A stretch of DNA of 64,000 nt from Dyadobacter frigoris (GCF_005280585.1 NZ_SZVO01000006.1:124001-188000), one strand, 5' to 3'. Numbered from the stretch's first letter, positions 26,101-34,675 are shown. Translations and numbers: made by a program. The notes: generated by a model from the sequence alone, not told the origin.

Positions 26101-26557
26101 AAGTTATACTGACAAAGGAAATGGGACAATGGGGCCTTTGACAGGTTCAAAAACAATCGCTTTGCGTCCGGCCAAATTGCAGGCAAATACTTTGGATGAA
26201 GGGAAAAATTACATGAAATACAAACTTCCATCCGGCCCGGAAGTTGTTTTGGGCTCTGCAAACGGAAGTTACATTGCTTTTGATGATATTGACCTGACAG
26301 ACATTTCAACGCTCACAGTTGCGGTAATCAGCAGTGATAAAACTGCGGGAGGAGTACTGGAAGCTCATTTGGACTCCCCAGCCGGACTTAAAATCGGTGA
26401 AGCAAATGTATCGTCTTCCGAAACGTTGAATATTCCTGTAAAAGCGCCAGCAGATAATAAAAAACACAAAGTTGTATTTGTGTTCAAAAATCCGTCAGCT
26501 AATGGTAAACCCCTTTTTGCTATTGATACGATTGATTTTAAAGAAAGTGCGATGTAG
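23153..26557 (+). CDS. Secreted ThuA / PQQ-type sugar dehydrogenase / PKD / cytochrome c / CBM-like protein
   Basis: A 1134-residue multidomain protein. A signal peptide (ending FSINVTAQS) follows; the ATG at 23180 (MNYLNAFCLALC) is an alternative start. Domains in order: ThuA (about 37-255, KRVLIFSKTAGFRHGSI), a PQQ-dependent glucose/sorbosone dehydrogenase beta-propeller (about 277-700, with TGGSIAWDAKGNLYLSTGDD and GTRNPYRISVD), a PKD domain (about 716-803), a mono-haem cytochrome c (CKACH at 883-887) and a C-terminal CBM6-like domain. It likely oxidises sugar in the periplasm and passes electrons to the fused haem. It follows the sugar cluster and has its own terminator. Its 3' end is duplicated downstream. 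Confidence 0.9.
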   Translation: MKDQVRKKTMNYLNAFCLALCICFSINVTAQSVTPEKRVLIFSKTAGFRHGSIGAGKTAITKLGTENGFSVDTTENAALFTEKNLRKYSAVVFLNTTGNVLNDNQQEAFEHYIQAGGGYLGIHAATDTEYDWQWYNKLAGAYFASHPGNPNVQNGEAYVVNREHPSMEGFPDRWKIKDEFYDFKTFNPQVTVLVKIDEKSYKDGKMGNDHPMSWYHEFDGGKAFYTNFGHEDATFVNPVFLKHLTGGLNYVMAAKLDYSKSRPEENRFTKKVLATKLDEPTELVVLDDQRVLFAERKGKLKLYSPKTGKVKIVAEVPVYTKQEYGLMGLNIDPNFKTNKLVYLYYSPPSTEADTAQHLSRFKYDDIKDTLLLSTEENLLKVPVKRTDCCHTGGSIAWDAKGNLYLSTGDDVNPFQSDGYGPIDGRPGREGWDGRHSSSNTNSFRGKILRIKPRYGDRRANMPGGTNLYDIPEGNLFPVGTEKTRPEIYVMGTRNPYRISVDQHTGYVYWGDVGPDASNDNPKRGPRGYDEVNQARKAGYFGYPLFIGDNKPYISFNFADSTSGKPFDPAAPINDSPHNTGITKLPPAQPAFIWYPYADSPEFGPIVGKGGRNAMAGPVYYANDFKAGKDKFPNYYNGKFFAYDWIRDYINIVTMNEKGDLINIERFMPNGKFSHPMDMQFASDGSLYTLEYGPNWFAQNDEASLSHITFNAGNRVPVAAAKATNTTGAIPLKVAFSSKGSLDYDGDVIKYDWSFGKGLGKSALPNPTFTYTKPGEYTAVLKVTDSAGNSNTSEVTIKAGNAIPQVDVAIKGNKTFYWNDKPVKYEVAVSDKEDGSLVKKTIPEDEVTLTINYLEGFDKTVLAQGHQANTGFDTGKRLIELSDCKACHSVDKKSIGPTYIEVAKRYENERNSLKTLTDKVIKGGGGVWGEQAMAAHPQHKPEEVEEMVKYILSLAKKQVVDKKPLKSAYVTEAKKKDGSYIFTASYTDKGNGTMGPLTGSKTIALRPAKLQANTLDEGKNYMKYKLPSGPEVVLGSANGSYIAFDDIDLTDISTLTVAVISSDKTAGGVLEAHLDSPAGLKIGEANVSSSETLNIPVKAPADNKKHKVVFVFKNPSANGKPLFAIDTIDFKESAM

Positions 26558-27680
26558 TTTATTGCGTTAGATATTTAAATCAAAAATCCCGGCCGTTTAA
26601 TCATCAGCCGGGATTTTTGATTTCTAGCAGTATTACTATTTGCAAATGGTTTGTGTCATATTAATAGTTCACAGCAATTCATATGTCACCCTTTCAGGGT
26701 TATTGCCAGTCAGTGAATCTGGCGCTCTATAATAATGCCATCCCTTCGGGATTGTGGTTATAGAAATTTTCGAATTAAAATATACTGGTTAGATTCTGCA
26801 TTTTAAAAGTCAAAATTTTAATGATACAGTTAGGAATAACAAAATCCCGAAGGGATGACATTATTATAGCAAAAGTAATTTGAGCCCAGTAATAAAACCC
26901 TGAAAGGGTGGCATAAAAAAGCGACTAACCCCTTAATAAAGTTCGATGCAATTATATATTAGATATTATTTAAATCAAAGAATCCCGACTCGTTGTTATC
27001 GACCGGGATTTCCATTTTTAGTGGTATTGGTAATTGGTTCGTAATAGTTCACAGCAATTCATATGTCACCCTTTCAGGGTTATTGCCAGTTAGTGAATCT
27101 GGCGCTCTATAATAATGCCATCCCTTCGGGATTGTGGTTATAGAAATTTTCGAATTAAAATATACTGGTTAGATTCTGCATTTTAAAAGTCAAAATTTTA
27201 ATGATACAGTTAGGAATAACAAAATCCCGAAGGGATGACATTATTATAGCAAAAGTAATTTGAGCCCAGTAATAAAACCCTGAAAGGGTGGCATAAAAAA
27301 GCGACCAACCCCTTAATAAAGTTCGATGCAATTATATATTAGATATTATTTAAATCAAAGAATCCCGACTCGTTGTTATCGACCGGGATTTCCATTTTTA
27401 GTGGTATTGATAATTGGTTCGTAATAGTTCACAGCAATTCATATGTCACCCTTCCAGGGTTATTGCCAGTTAGTGAATCTGGCGCTCTATAATAATGCCA
27501 TCCCTTCGGGATTGTGGTTATAGAAATTTTCGAATTAAAATATACTGGTTAGATTCTGCATTTTAAAAGTCAAAATTTTAATGATACAGTTAGGAATAAC
27601 AAAATCCCGAAGGGATGACATTATTATAGGAAAGCAATAAGTGGTACGAAACCAAAACCCTGAAAGGGTGGCATAAGAAA
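26551..27680. repeat. Tandem array (380-bp period) of palindromic BIME-like elements
   Basis: Three elements at 26662-26931, 27042-27311 and 27422-27680 are nearly identical and spaced exactly 380 bp. Each holds four small palindromes in mirror order: ACCCTTTCAGGGT, ATCCCTTCGGGAT, ATCCCGAAGGGAT and ACCCTGAAAGGGT (26688-26700, 26740-26752, 26844-26856, 26897-26909 in the first). The linkers between elements resemble the end of the preceding gene: the final Met-stop codons, the following text and its terminator. No protein is encoded. The 1152-bp gap between genes contains nothing else. Confidence 0.85.
26577..26623 (+). terminator. Strong intrinsic terminator after the ThuA-PQQ gene
   Basis: A perfect 17-bp stem (26577-26593 with 26607-26623) with AAATCAAAAATCCCGGC and its complement around a 13-nt loop. 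Diverged copies of this hairpin recur at about 26976-27017 and 27356-27397 within the downstream tandem repeat. Confidence 0.85.
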
Positions 27681-27709
27681 TGTCAAAAACACCTAAACTA
27701 TTTACAAAT

Positions 27710-28528
27710 TCAAATCAAAAACTCCTCTTTCGCAAATCCTTCAATTCCTAAGCCAAATAATGCAAAATCATACAAAACCGGATCATTTGGATTTAACATA
27801 CGTAATGCGGCGGTCAATTCCACAGCTGTCCGCCAATCAGTTACCGGCCTTTGAATTAATCCTAATTTTCTTGCAATCCGATCCACATGCACATCACATG
27901 GACAAACAAGCTGAGAAGGTTTTATTTTATCCCAAATACCAAAATCAACTCCTTTATCATCTTTCCTCACCATCCACCTCAAAAACATATTCAGTCGCTT
28001 ACACGACGATTTACGCACCGGCGTAGCGATATGTTTGCGGGTTCTTAAAGGGAAATTTTCAGAGTCGCTAAACAAATCATGAAAACCGATTAATCCGTTT
28101 TCAATTGTAATATCAGATTCAGTTATATAATTACTGAAAGCATTTTCCAACGAGTCATATTTGTTGTAATAATTTCGAAAAAAGTAGAGAAAATAAAGCG
28201 TGTCCGTCGCGTTGAAAGTACGGTGTTTGAAATCAAGAAATCTTTTCAGATCACTATCCTGATGATTTTTTATAAAGTCATAAGGAGCGTCATCCATCAA
28301 TGCCGACAATTCCAGACATTTATTTATGATTGTTTTCCGTTGGCCCCAGGCCAGAACAGCAGCCCAGAAACCCATGATCTCAATATCTTGTTTTTTAGAA
28401 AAACGATGTGGAATACTGATTGGATCAAAAGGAATAAAATCCTGCTGGTTGTATTGTGCAGCTTTGGCTTCCAGTAAATCAGTAATGGATTGGGAAATTG
28501 GAATTAGTTCAATCTCAGTTTCCGGCAT
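27710..28528 (-). CDS. TIGR02757 family protein
   Basis: A 272-residue protein matching the Bacteroidota/Proteobacteria TIGR02757 family. Recognisable blocks are FIPFDPISIPHRFSKKQDIE, WGQRKTIINKCLEL, RLNMFLRWMVRKDDKGVDFG and QLVCPCDVHVDRIARKLGL followed by TALRMLNPNDPVLYDFALFGLGI. The DxHVxRIAxxLGL-type helix-hairpin segment recalls HhH-GPD DNA glycosylases, so DNA repair or nucleic-acid binding is a guess. The start codon lies 14 bp inside the preceding small membrane protein gene, indicating translational coupling. The exact role is unknown. Confidence 0.85.
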   Translation of the reverse strand: MPETEIELIPISQSITDLLEAKAAQYNQQDFIPFDPISIPHRFSKKQDIEIMGFWAAVLAWGQRKTIINKCLELSALMDDAPYDFIKNHQDSDLKRFLDFKHRTFNATDTLYFLYFFRNYYNKYDSLENAFSNYITESDITIENGLIGFHDLFSDSENFPLRTRKHIATPVRKSSCKRLNMFLRWMVRKDDKGVDFGIWDKIKPSQLVCPCDVHVDRIARKLGLIQRPVTDWRTAVELTAALRMLNPNDPVLYDFALFGLGIEGFAKEEFLI

Positions 28529-28727
28529 GACCTCTTCCTAACACGTACGCCAAAACTCTTGATATTCCGGAAAAGAACATCACAATGCAAGAAAACACGA
28601 AAGTGAAAACGGCTATAAAAGGATACATGATCGTAAACATAACACTCCAGATTTTGTAGCCTGTCGTATTTTTTGCAGCTGCTCTTTCTTCTTCTCTTTT
28701 AGATCGGAACTGAGGTGAATGCTTCAT
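28515..28727 (-). CDS. Small membrane protein of unknown function
   Basis: A 70-residue protein, ATG at 28727. The first 25 residues are charged (FRSKREEERAAAKN), followed by two hydrophobic helices (WSVMFTIMYPFIAVFTFVFS and IVMFFSGISRVLAYVLG) that may form a hairpin in the inner membrane. Its 3' end overlaps the TIGR02757 start by 14 bp on the same strand. It is short but keeps a clean frame and coupling, so I accept it as a real gene. No family recognised. Confidence 0.6.
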   Translation of the reverse strand: MKHSPQFRSKREEERAAAKNTTGYKIWSVMFTIMYPFIAVFTFVFSCIVMFFSGISRVLAYVLGRGHAGN

Positions 28728-28821
28728 TATTTATTATTCAGAATTTGTGTATGCCAGGTTAAATCTTCATCTATACTATTGATAAAACTAATCCTGGTTC
28801 ATTTAAATTTCAAAACAAGTT

Positions 28822-29811
28822 CTAATTATTATCAAGATAACTGATAACCGCCCTGAATCTCTTGCTGTTAGGCGAAACTTTTTCAAAAGCACGGGATGAT
28901 AATTTGATCACAATATCATCATTCACACTCGTATCCGGAATCCTTCCGATAACCCTTACAATAATTTTTTCCTGATTGTATTCATTCAAAACTTCTACCA
29001 ATGCCCCAATTGGTGCAGTGCGGTGCAAAGCTAAAAACTTGCTGGTGCTCTCATCTGTTTCAATTACCTCAGCCAAACCTGACTCAGATTTACGTTTTCC
29101 GGTAACAACTTTTGGCGGCGCAACTTCTTCTACCGGTTTCATTATTTTTTCAGCAACGGCCGCTTTGGCTCTCACAGAATCTTTCACCACATTGGTTACC
29201 ACTTTTTTCGGTTCAGGCGCTGCTGGCTGCTTACTTTTTTCTGCCGCCTTTTCGCTGACAATTAATTCCTCTCCGTCGGTAAGGTTATCGTCCTTCAAAT
29301 TATTCCATTTACGAATATCTGCCATTAAAACACCATATTTAACAGCGACGCGATAAAGCGTTTGTCCTGCTTCTACTTTATGAACTCCATTAGGTGCAAC
29401 AGAAACTTTTGAGTCTGCCGTTGGAGTTGGCGAAGATATTGTTGGTGAAGGAGGCGGAGGCAAAGGAGCTGAATCTTTTACAGGAGCTTTTGCAACTTCT
29501 TTTTTAGGCTCTTCCTTTTTTGGTTCCTCTTTTTTCTTTGCTTTTGGAGTATAAGGAACCCGAAGTGTTTGTCCTAACTGAACATTATCGCTGATTCCGG
29601 GATTTGCTTCCCGAAGTGATTGAATCGTAGTTCCATACTGTCTTACGACAGCGAACATTGTTTGTCCTTGATTAACCTTATGCAAAACATAAATCTTACC
29701 GCCTACTTTTTCATACCCGATAGAATCTACAACACTCACTCCATTCGCACGGGCATTTGCCACTCCTGTTAAAAAACCTGCCAAAATGGCTAGGTATACT
29801 ATGTATTTCAT
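28822..29811 (-). CDS. LysM-repeat protein with C-terminal double-psi beta-barrel-like domain
   Basis: A 329-residue exported protein. A signal peptide (MKYIVYLAILAGFLTGVANA) is followed by two LysM domains: VLHKVNQGQTMFAVVRQYGT (about 47-92) and GVHKVEAGQTLYRVAVKYGV (about 142-187). Low-complexity Lys/Pro/Glu/Ala linkers come between and after. The last ~90 residues (LHRTAPIGALVEVLNEYNQE ... VIKLSSRAFEKV) resemble the RlpA/DPBB barrel, whose relatives bind or cleave peptidoglycan. No catalytic Asp/Glu can be assigned with confidence. It is likely a peptidoglycan-binding periplasmic protein. Its start abuts the stop of the DUF4905-like gene, forming an operon. Confidence 0.85.
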   Translation of the reverse strand: MKYIVYLAILAGFLTGVANARANGVSVVDSIGYEKVGGKIYVLHKVNQGQTMFAVVRQYGTTIQSLREANPGISDNVQLGQTLRVPYTPKAKKKEEPKKEEPKKEVAKAPVKDSAPLPPPPSPTISSPTPTADSKVSVAPNGVHKVEAGQTLYRVAVKYGVLMADIRKWNNLKDDNLTDGEELIVSEKAAEKSKQPAAPEPKKVVTNVVKDSVRAKAAVAEKIMKPVEEVAPPKVVTGKRKSESGLAEVIETDESTSKFLALHRTAPIGALVEVLNEYNQEKIIVRVIGRIPDTSVNDDIVIKLSSRAFEKVSPNSKRFRAVISYLDNN

Positions 29812-30645
29812 TCAGTATAAAAATGTTAAACTCGAAAACTCGTTGTTATTTTTAAGATAAACCAATACTTTGTTTTTCAGCATCATGGTCGACTGGCCAA
29901 CGCCATCCCGGCCTTCCGAAAGTTTTTCCTGAAAAACGATTTCTTTTTGATCTGTAACGATAAGAAGATATTGTGCTACCTTTTCCTGCTCGTAAATATA
30001 ATAAGAAAACATCATATAGGGTCTTTCATCCAAATAATCAATACAAATGGGTTTTGAAATACCATTTATATCGGTTAAAAAAGATGCCAATCTGTCAAAA
30101 TATACATTTCTTTCCTTGTAACGAACAGGTTGTTTTAAAATTATTTCCGTAGTCGGCAGATTAATTTCTTCTGAAACCGGACTTAGTATTTCTGTTCTGA
30201 TATCAAAAAATCCTTTTTGAAACTGATCGCCTTTGAAAGTTGCAACTTCCACCAAATCATGGTCTAACGTCCGGACTAATACGTAGTTAGGCAATGCCCA
30301 AAGCAAATTTCCTGTATTTACAGAAATCGCCAGTAAATCAGTTGGTTGCGGCAAATCCGGGTACCGGTAGTTATGCAGAAATATATGATCACCAGAAAAT
30401 GCAGTCAAAGAAGTCCACCAATCTGCTCCTTCCGGCGTAACTTGCCAGCGCAATTCGGGAACGGATAAATCAATTATGGCAAACGATACATTCTTTTGCG
30501 AACTTTCCCGTAATTCAACAGCCCATTCATTTCTGTCAGGATCGGGATGCGGAAGTATTCGCCAGATATTTTGTGAAAACGTATTTGAAAACAGTTTTTG
30601 CAAAATTTTAGCTTTATTTTGAAACAAAATTAGAAATGACATCAT
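29812..30645 (-). CDS. DUF4905-like protein
   Basis: A 277-residue protein. Two adjacent ATG codons (30645 and 30642) are possible starts. No signal peptide is obvious. The sequence has beta-propeller- or sandwich-like text (PELRWQVTPEGADWWTSLTAF, DHIFLHNYRYPDLPQPTDLLAIS, GNLLWALPNYVLV), consistent with the Bacteroidota DUF4905 family as I recall it. It ends at 29812, directly before the LysM gene start, and is divergent from kdsB with 15 bp between. No enzyme motif. The family name is moderately sure; the function is unknown. Confidence 0.65.
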   Translation of the reverse strand: MMSFLILFQNKAKILQKLFSNTFSQNIWRILPHPDPDRNEWAVELRESSQKNVSFAIIDLSVPELRWQVTPEGADWWTSLTAFSGDHIFLHNYRYPDLPQPTDLLAISVNTGNLLWALPNYVLVRTLDHDLVEVATFKGDQFQKGFFDIRTEILSPVSEEINLPTTEIILKQPVRYKERNVYFDRLASFLTDINGISKPICIDYLDERPYMMFSYYIYEQEKVAQYLLIVTDQKEIVFQEKLSEGRDGVGQSTMMLKNKVLVYLKNNNEFSSLTFLY

Positions 30646-30660
30646 TCAAACTTTAAATAC

Positions 30661-31401
30661 GTGCAGATACTAGGAATAATACCGGCGCGCTATGCATCAA
30701 CCCGTTTCCCGGCCAAAGCTCTTGTAGATATTGGCGGAAAATCCATGATCCAGCGTGTATATGAACAATCCTCCAAAGCTACGCATCTCAGTCAGATTAT
30801 TGTAGCAACCGACGATGAAAGAATATTGGACCACGTACATCAGTTTGGCGGAAAGGCAGTTATGACTTCGGAAAATCATCAGAGCGGTACCGATAGATGT
30901 TTTGAAGCGTTACAAAAAACCGAAGGAAATTATGACTACGTAATTAATATTCAGGGCGACGAACCTTTTATCAGCCCCGAACCGATTAACAGTCTGGCGA
31001 AAGTACTTGACGGAACAATCGAATTGGCTACTTTGGTCAAAATTATCGACAGTCAGGATATTCTTTGCAACGTTAACGTACCGAAAGCCGTACTGAACAA
31101 ACGGCAGGAAGTTCTTTATTTCAGCAGACAGACAATTCCCTACCTCCGAGGCGTAGAGCCGGAAAATTGGCTAGACGCTCATACCTTTTACAAACATATC
31201 GGAATTTATGCTTACCGGGTTGATGTGCTTGAAGAAATTACAAAACTTGAAGTTTCGTCACTCGAAAAAGCAGAGTCGCTCGAACAGTTACGCTGGTTGG
31301 AAAACGGATATTCAATAAAAGCAGTAATCACTTCAGACGATTCACACGGGGTGGATACGCCGGATGATCTGGACAGGGTAACACGGAAATTTTTATCCTG
31401 A
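30661..31401 (+). CDS. kdsB: 3-deoxy-manno-octulosonate cytidylyltransferase
   Basis: A 246-residue enzyme that activates Kdo as CMP-Kdo for lipid A/LPS core synthesis in the cytosol. IIPARYASTRFPAKAL is the nucleotide-binding signature, followed by VATDDERIL, TSENHQSGTDRC, INIQGDEPFI and HIGIYAYRVDVLEEI, all characteristic of KdsB. The start is GTG at 30661; no in-frame ATG precedes it, and the first residues MQILGIIPARY align with the family. Its 15-bp gap to the divergent DUF4905-like gene means promoters overlap coding or each other. No kdsA neighbour is visible. Confidence 0.95.
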   Translation: MQILGIIPARYASTRFPAKALVDIGGKSMIQRVYEQSSKATHLSQIIVATDDERILDHVHQFGGKAVMTSENHQSGTDRCFEALQKTEGNYDYVINIQGDEPFISPEPINSLAKVLDGTIELATLVKIIDSQDILCNVNVPKAVLNKRQEVLYFSRQTIPYLRGVEPENWLDAHTFYKHIGIYAYRVDVLEEITKLEVSSLEKAESLEQLRWLENGYSIKAVITSDDSHGVDTPDDLDRVTRKFLS

Positions 31402-31559
31402 AATTTGCGATTATAAAGTAGTAAATTACAGAATCAAATATGACTTTGGAGTGTGCGAAAACCCTTAAATTTTGTTAAAAACACAATTTTTCAATACCAT
31501 TCACCCCATTGGCACGTTAATTTTCTTTGTTTTAAACAGTACTAATTGAAATAACACAT

Positions 31560-33125
31560 ATGCAAAATAAAATTCTTTGGGCAGATGATGAAATAGATCT
31601 TCTTAAACCTCATATCATGTTTTTGACCAATAAGGGTTATAATGTAACACCGGTTAACAGTGGAGCAGATGCCTTGGACCGAATTGAAAATGAGCGATTT
31701 GATATTGTCTTTTTAGATGAAATGATGCCGGGGATGACCGGTCTTGAAACTCTTGCGCAGATTAAACAGTTGCAGCCGACACTACCGGTTGTGATGATCA
31801 CCAAAAGCGAGGAAGAACATATAATGGAAGATGCCATTGGTTCCAAAATCGATGATTATCTTATAAAGCCTCTTAATCCAAACCAGATTTTACTTTCTGT
31901 TAAAAAAATACTTGATAATAAAAGGCTTGTTACTGAAAAAACCACGCTGAGCTATCAGCAGGAATTCAGAAATCTGGCGATGCAGTATCAGGACAGAATC
32001 GGTCATGAGGAATGGGCTGATATATATAAAAAATTGATTTACTGGGAGTTGGAACTTGAAAATTCGGATGACCAGGGAATGTCAGAAGTGTTCAGTATGC
32101 AGAAAAGTGATGCGAATGCTAACTTCTGTAAATTCATTGAGCAGGAATATGAAGGCTGGCTTAACGATCCAAAAGCAGACCGCCCGGTACTTTCGCATCA
32201 GTTGATGAAGCAGAAAGTATTCCCTCATCTAAAAAAATCCACTGAACCGGTTTTCTTTTTATTGATTGATAATTTCCGTTATGATCAGTGGAAAGTGATC
32301 CAGCCGATCATTCAGGAGTATTTTAATATCGAAGAAGAAACTTCTTATTACTCGATTCTTCCAACTACAACTGGTTATGCGCGTAACGCCATTTTCTCAG
32401 GTATGATGCCGAGTGAGATGGAACGGAAACATCCGCAGTGGTGGGTAAGTGATGAAAATACGCCGGACGGTGAAGAAGGTCTGAATAACCATGAATATGA
32501 TTTCTTGCAAAAACAGCTGGAAACGAATCATTTCAACATCAAATCATCCTATAACAAAATCCTGAATACCAACCAGGGGAAATCACTGATCGACAATTTC
32601 AACAATCTGTTAAACAACCAGTTAAACGTAGTTGTTTACAATTTTGTTGACATGTTGTCACACGCCCGTACGGACGTTCAGATGATCAAGGAACTGGCGC
32701 CTGATGAAGCCGCTTACCGTTCCATTACAAAATCATGGTTGCTGCATTCTCCACTTTTGGAATTTATCAAAAAGGTGGCTGAGAAAAAATGCCGCTTGAT
32801 TCTGACGACAGATCATGGTATGATTCGTGTTCAGAAACCGGTAAAAATCATCGGATATCGTGAAACGAATACAAACCTGCGATACAAACATGGAAAAAAT
32901 CTGGGTTTTGATGACAATCATTTAATGGTTTGTCGTAAACCTGAACGTATATTTTTGCCAAAACCGCATGTTTCAACTTCGTACGTATTTACAAAAGAAG
33001 ATTATTTCTTTGCTTATCCGAACAACTACAATCAATATGTAAATCTTTATCGGGATACTTTCCAGCATGGAGGCGTTTCTCTTGAGGAAGTTATTATTCC
33101 GTTTATTGATTTAACAGCGAAATAA
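31560..33125 (+). CDS. porX: PorX: T9SS response regulator with PglZ domain
   Basis: A 521-residue two-domain regulator. The N-terminal receiver (about 1-120) carries DDE near residue 10, phospho-acceptor Asp53 (FLDEMMPGMTG) and the conserved Lys near 103 (YLIKPLNP). The rest (about 180-521) is a PglZ/alkaline-phosphatase-fold domain with FLLIDNFRYDQW, LPTTTGYARNA and TTDHG motifs. PorX controls type IX secretion together with the sensor PorY and sigma factor SigP, and its PglZ domain hydrolyses oligonucleotides in the characterised case. Length is standard. It is monocistronic with a bidirectional terminator after it. Confidence 0.95.
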   Translation: MQNKILWADDEIDLLKPHIMFLTNKGYNVTPVNSGADALDRIENERFDIVFLDEMMPGMTGLETLAQIKQLQPTLPVVMITKSEEEHIMEDAIGSKIDDYLIKPLNPNQILLSVKKILDNKRLVTEKTTLSYQQEFRNLAMQYQDRIGHEEWADIYKKLIYWELELENSDDQGMSEVFSMQKSDANANFCKFIEQEYEGWLNDPKADRPVLSHQLMKQKVFPHLKKSTEPVFFLLIDNFRYDQWKVIQPIIQEYFNIEEETSYYSILPTTTGYARNAIFSGMMPSEMERKHPQWWVSDENTPDGEEGLNNHEYDFLQKQLETNHFNIKSSYNKILNTNQGKSLIDNFNNLLNNQLNVVVYNFVDMLSHARTDVQMIKELAPDEAAYRSITKSWLLHSPLLEFIKKVAEKKCRLILTTDHGMIRVQKPVKIIGYRETNTNLRYKHGKNLGFDDNHLMVCRKPERIFLPKPHVSTSYVFTKEDYFFAYPNNYNQYVNLYRDTFQHGGVSLEEVIIPFIDLTAK

Positions 33126-33142
33126 TTACCGCTTTGGGTTAT

Positions 33143-33187
33143 ATAAAATGAGGGCTGAGAAATAAAACTTCTCAGCCCTCATTTTAT
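33143..33187. terminator. Bidirectional terminator between porX and ftsE
   Basis: A perfect 19-bp stem (33143-33161 with 33169-33187), with a GC-rich centre flanked by A and T tracts; loop of 7 nt. Confidence 0.88.
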
Positions 33188-33198
33188 ATCTAATATTC

Positions 33199-33876
33199 TT
33201 ATCCTTCGGTTACATTTCCATTTTCACACTTCAGGGTCCGTGCCGGAAATTTTTTCAGGAATTCATAATTATGGGTCGCCATTAAAATGGCTGTTCCTGC
33301 GTTGTTGATCGTCTTGAAAACCTGCATGATCTGGTCTCCTACTTCCGGGTCAAGATTTCCTGTTGGTTCATCCGCAATCAGAATTCTTGGTTCATTCAGC
33401 ATTGCACGGGCAATTACTACACGCTGCTGCTCTCCACCCGAAAGCTGATGGGGCATTTTCTTCTGGGAAGTTCCCAATCCTACCTGCATCAAAACTTCTG
33501 CGATACGTTTTGAAATTTTCGATTGCTGTTCCCAACCCGTTGCCCTCAATACAAAAGAAAGATTGTCTTCCACCGAACGGTCCGAAAGCAATTGAAAATC
33601 CTGGAATACGATTCCGATTTTACGCCGGAGAAAAGGAATATCTGCTCTTTTTATGTTATGCAACTCATAACCAACCACTTTGGCAGAACCTGTGTGCAGC
33701 CACAAATCGCCATATAGCGTTTTCATGAGTGAACTTTTTCCGCTTCCCGTACGGCCGATCAGATACACAAATTCTCCATTTTTTATCTCAAAATGGACGT
33801 CATTCAAAACCGGCCGGTCGCCCTGATAAATATCAGCCCGTTCCAGTATTACAATAGGCTCTCTGGTTTCAGTCAT
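33199..33876 (-). CDS. ftsE: FtsE-like ABC transporter ATP-binding protein
   Basis: The ATG at 33876 ([15 protein letters not shown]) is preferred over a TTG six codons upstream. The 225-residue ABC ATPase has Walker A GRTGSGKS at 41-48, Q-loop [16 protein letters not shown], signature LSGGEQQR, Walker [15 protein letters not shown] and H-loop ATHNYEF. This is the FtsE form, which partners the membrane protein FtsX to control peptidoglycan hydrolases during division. No ftsX is adjacent here; in Bacteroidota it is often elsewhere. It is transcribed toward porX with a shared terminator. Confidence 0.88.
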   Translation of the reverse strand: MTETREPIVILERADIYQGDRPVLNDVHFEIKNGEFVYLIGRTGSGKSSLMKTLYGDLWLHTGSAKVVGYELHNIKRADIPFLRRKIGIVFQDFQLLSDRSVEDNLSFVLRATGWEQQSKISKRIAEVLMQVGLGTSQKKMPHQLSGGEQQRVVIARAMLNEPRILIADEPTGNLDPEVGDQIMQVFKTINNAGTAILMATHNYEFLKKFPARTLKCENGNVTEG

Positions 33877-33959
33877 AATGGCAAAAGGAGACAATCATAT
33901 GTGGGAAAAGGTCAAATACTTAGAAATCTAAATATCTGACCTTTTTTACTAATTTCTTA

Positions 33960-34616
33960 TTACGCGTTTCCTTTGTTGTAATCAGCAAGGAATTTTTCAA
34001 GTCCGATATCTGTAAGCGGATGTTTCATTAATGCTTCCATCGCGCTCAAAGGCCCTGTCATTACATCTGCTCCAACTTCTGCACACTGGATAATGTGCAT
34101 CGGGTGACGAACTGACGCTGCCAAAACCTGAGTTTCATAACCGTAATTACGATAGATTGTAAGGATTTGCTCAATTAAACCAATTCCGTCTGTTGAAATA
34201 TCGTCCAGACGGCCAATAAACGGAGATACATAGGTTGCACCCGCTTTTGCAGCGATCAACGCCTGTCCTGCCGAGAAAATAAGTGTACAGTTAGTACGGA
34301 TACCTTTGCTTGAAAAATATTTCAAAGCCTTTACACCTTCTTTGATCATTGGGATTTTCACGACAATTTTATCATCAATCTCGATCAATTCTTCACCTTC
34401 ACGAATCATACCCTCCAAATCAACAGAAATAACTTCCGCACTTACATCTCCGTCAACAATATCACAGATCGCTTTGTAGTGTCTCATGATATTATCCTTA
34501 CCTGTAATTCCTTCTTTTGCCATAAGTGACGGGTTTGTAGTAACACCATCAAGTATGCCCAAAGCATGAGCTTCTTTAATTTCTTTTAGATTGGCAGTAT
34601 CAATAAAAAATTTCAT
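33960..34616 (-). CDS. Transaldolase / fructose-6-phosphate aldolase-like
   Basis: The ATG at 34616 gives [17 protein letters not shown], the standard start of the short transaldolase family; the longer frame would start at a TTG inside the promoter -7 box. The 218-residue TIM barrel has the Schiff-base Lys at about 87 (KIVVKIPM), [11 protein letters not shown] and [30 protein letters not shown]. Members transfer dihydroxyacetone units in the pentose phosphate pathway (transaldolase) or cleave fructose-6-phosphate; the sequence alone does not separate the two. It is preceded by a well-formed promoter and is monocistronic. Confidence 0.92.
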   Translation of the reverse strand: MKFFIDTANLKEIKEAHALGILDGVTTNPSLMAKEGITGKDNIMRHYKAICDIVDGDVSAEVISVDLEGMIREGEELIEIDDKIVVKIPMIKEGVKALKYFSSKGIRTNCTLIFSAGQALIAAKAGATYVSPFIGRLDDISTDGIGLIEQILTIYRNYGYETQVLAASVRHPMHIIQCAEVGADVMTGPLSAMEALMKHPLTDIGLEKFLADYNKGNA

Positions 34617-34645
34617 ATCAAAAATTAAATAGTTTAATTGTCCCA

Positions 34646-34675
34646 CAAAAGTAGGAAACCATTACTAAAAGCAAA
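34646..34675 (-). promoter_or_regulatory. Promoter of the transaldolase gene
   Basis: On the minus strand, TTTG (34675-34672), an 18-nt spacer and TACTTTTG (34653-34646) match the Bacteroidota -33/-7 pattern. It leaves a ~25-30 nt leader before the ATG at 34616. Confidence 0.7.

Noticed and set aside
26662-27680. Tandem repeats as a CRISPR array
   Set aside because: The unit is 380 bp with no short repeat-spacer pattern and no cas genes; repeats are nearly identical along the whole unit.
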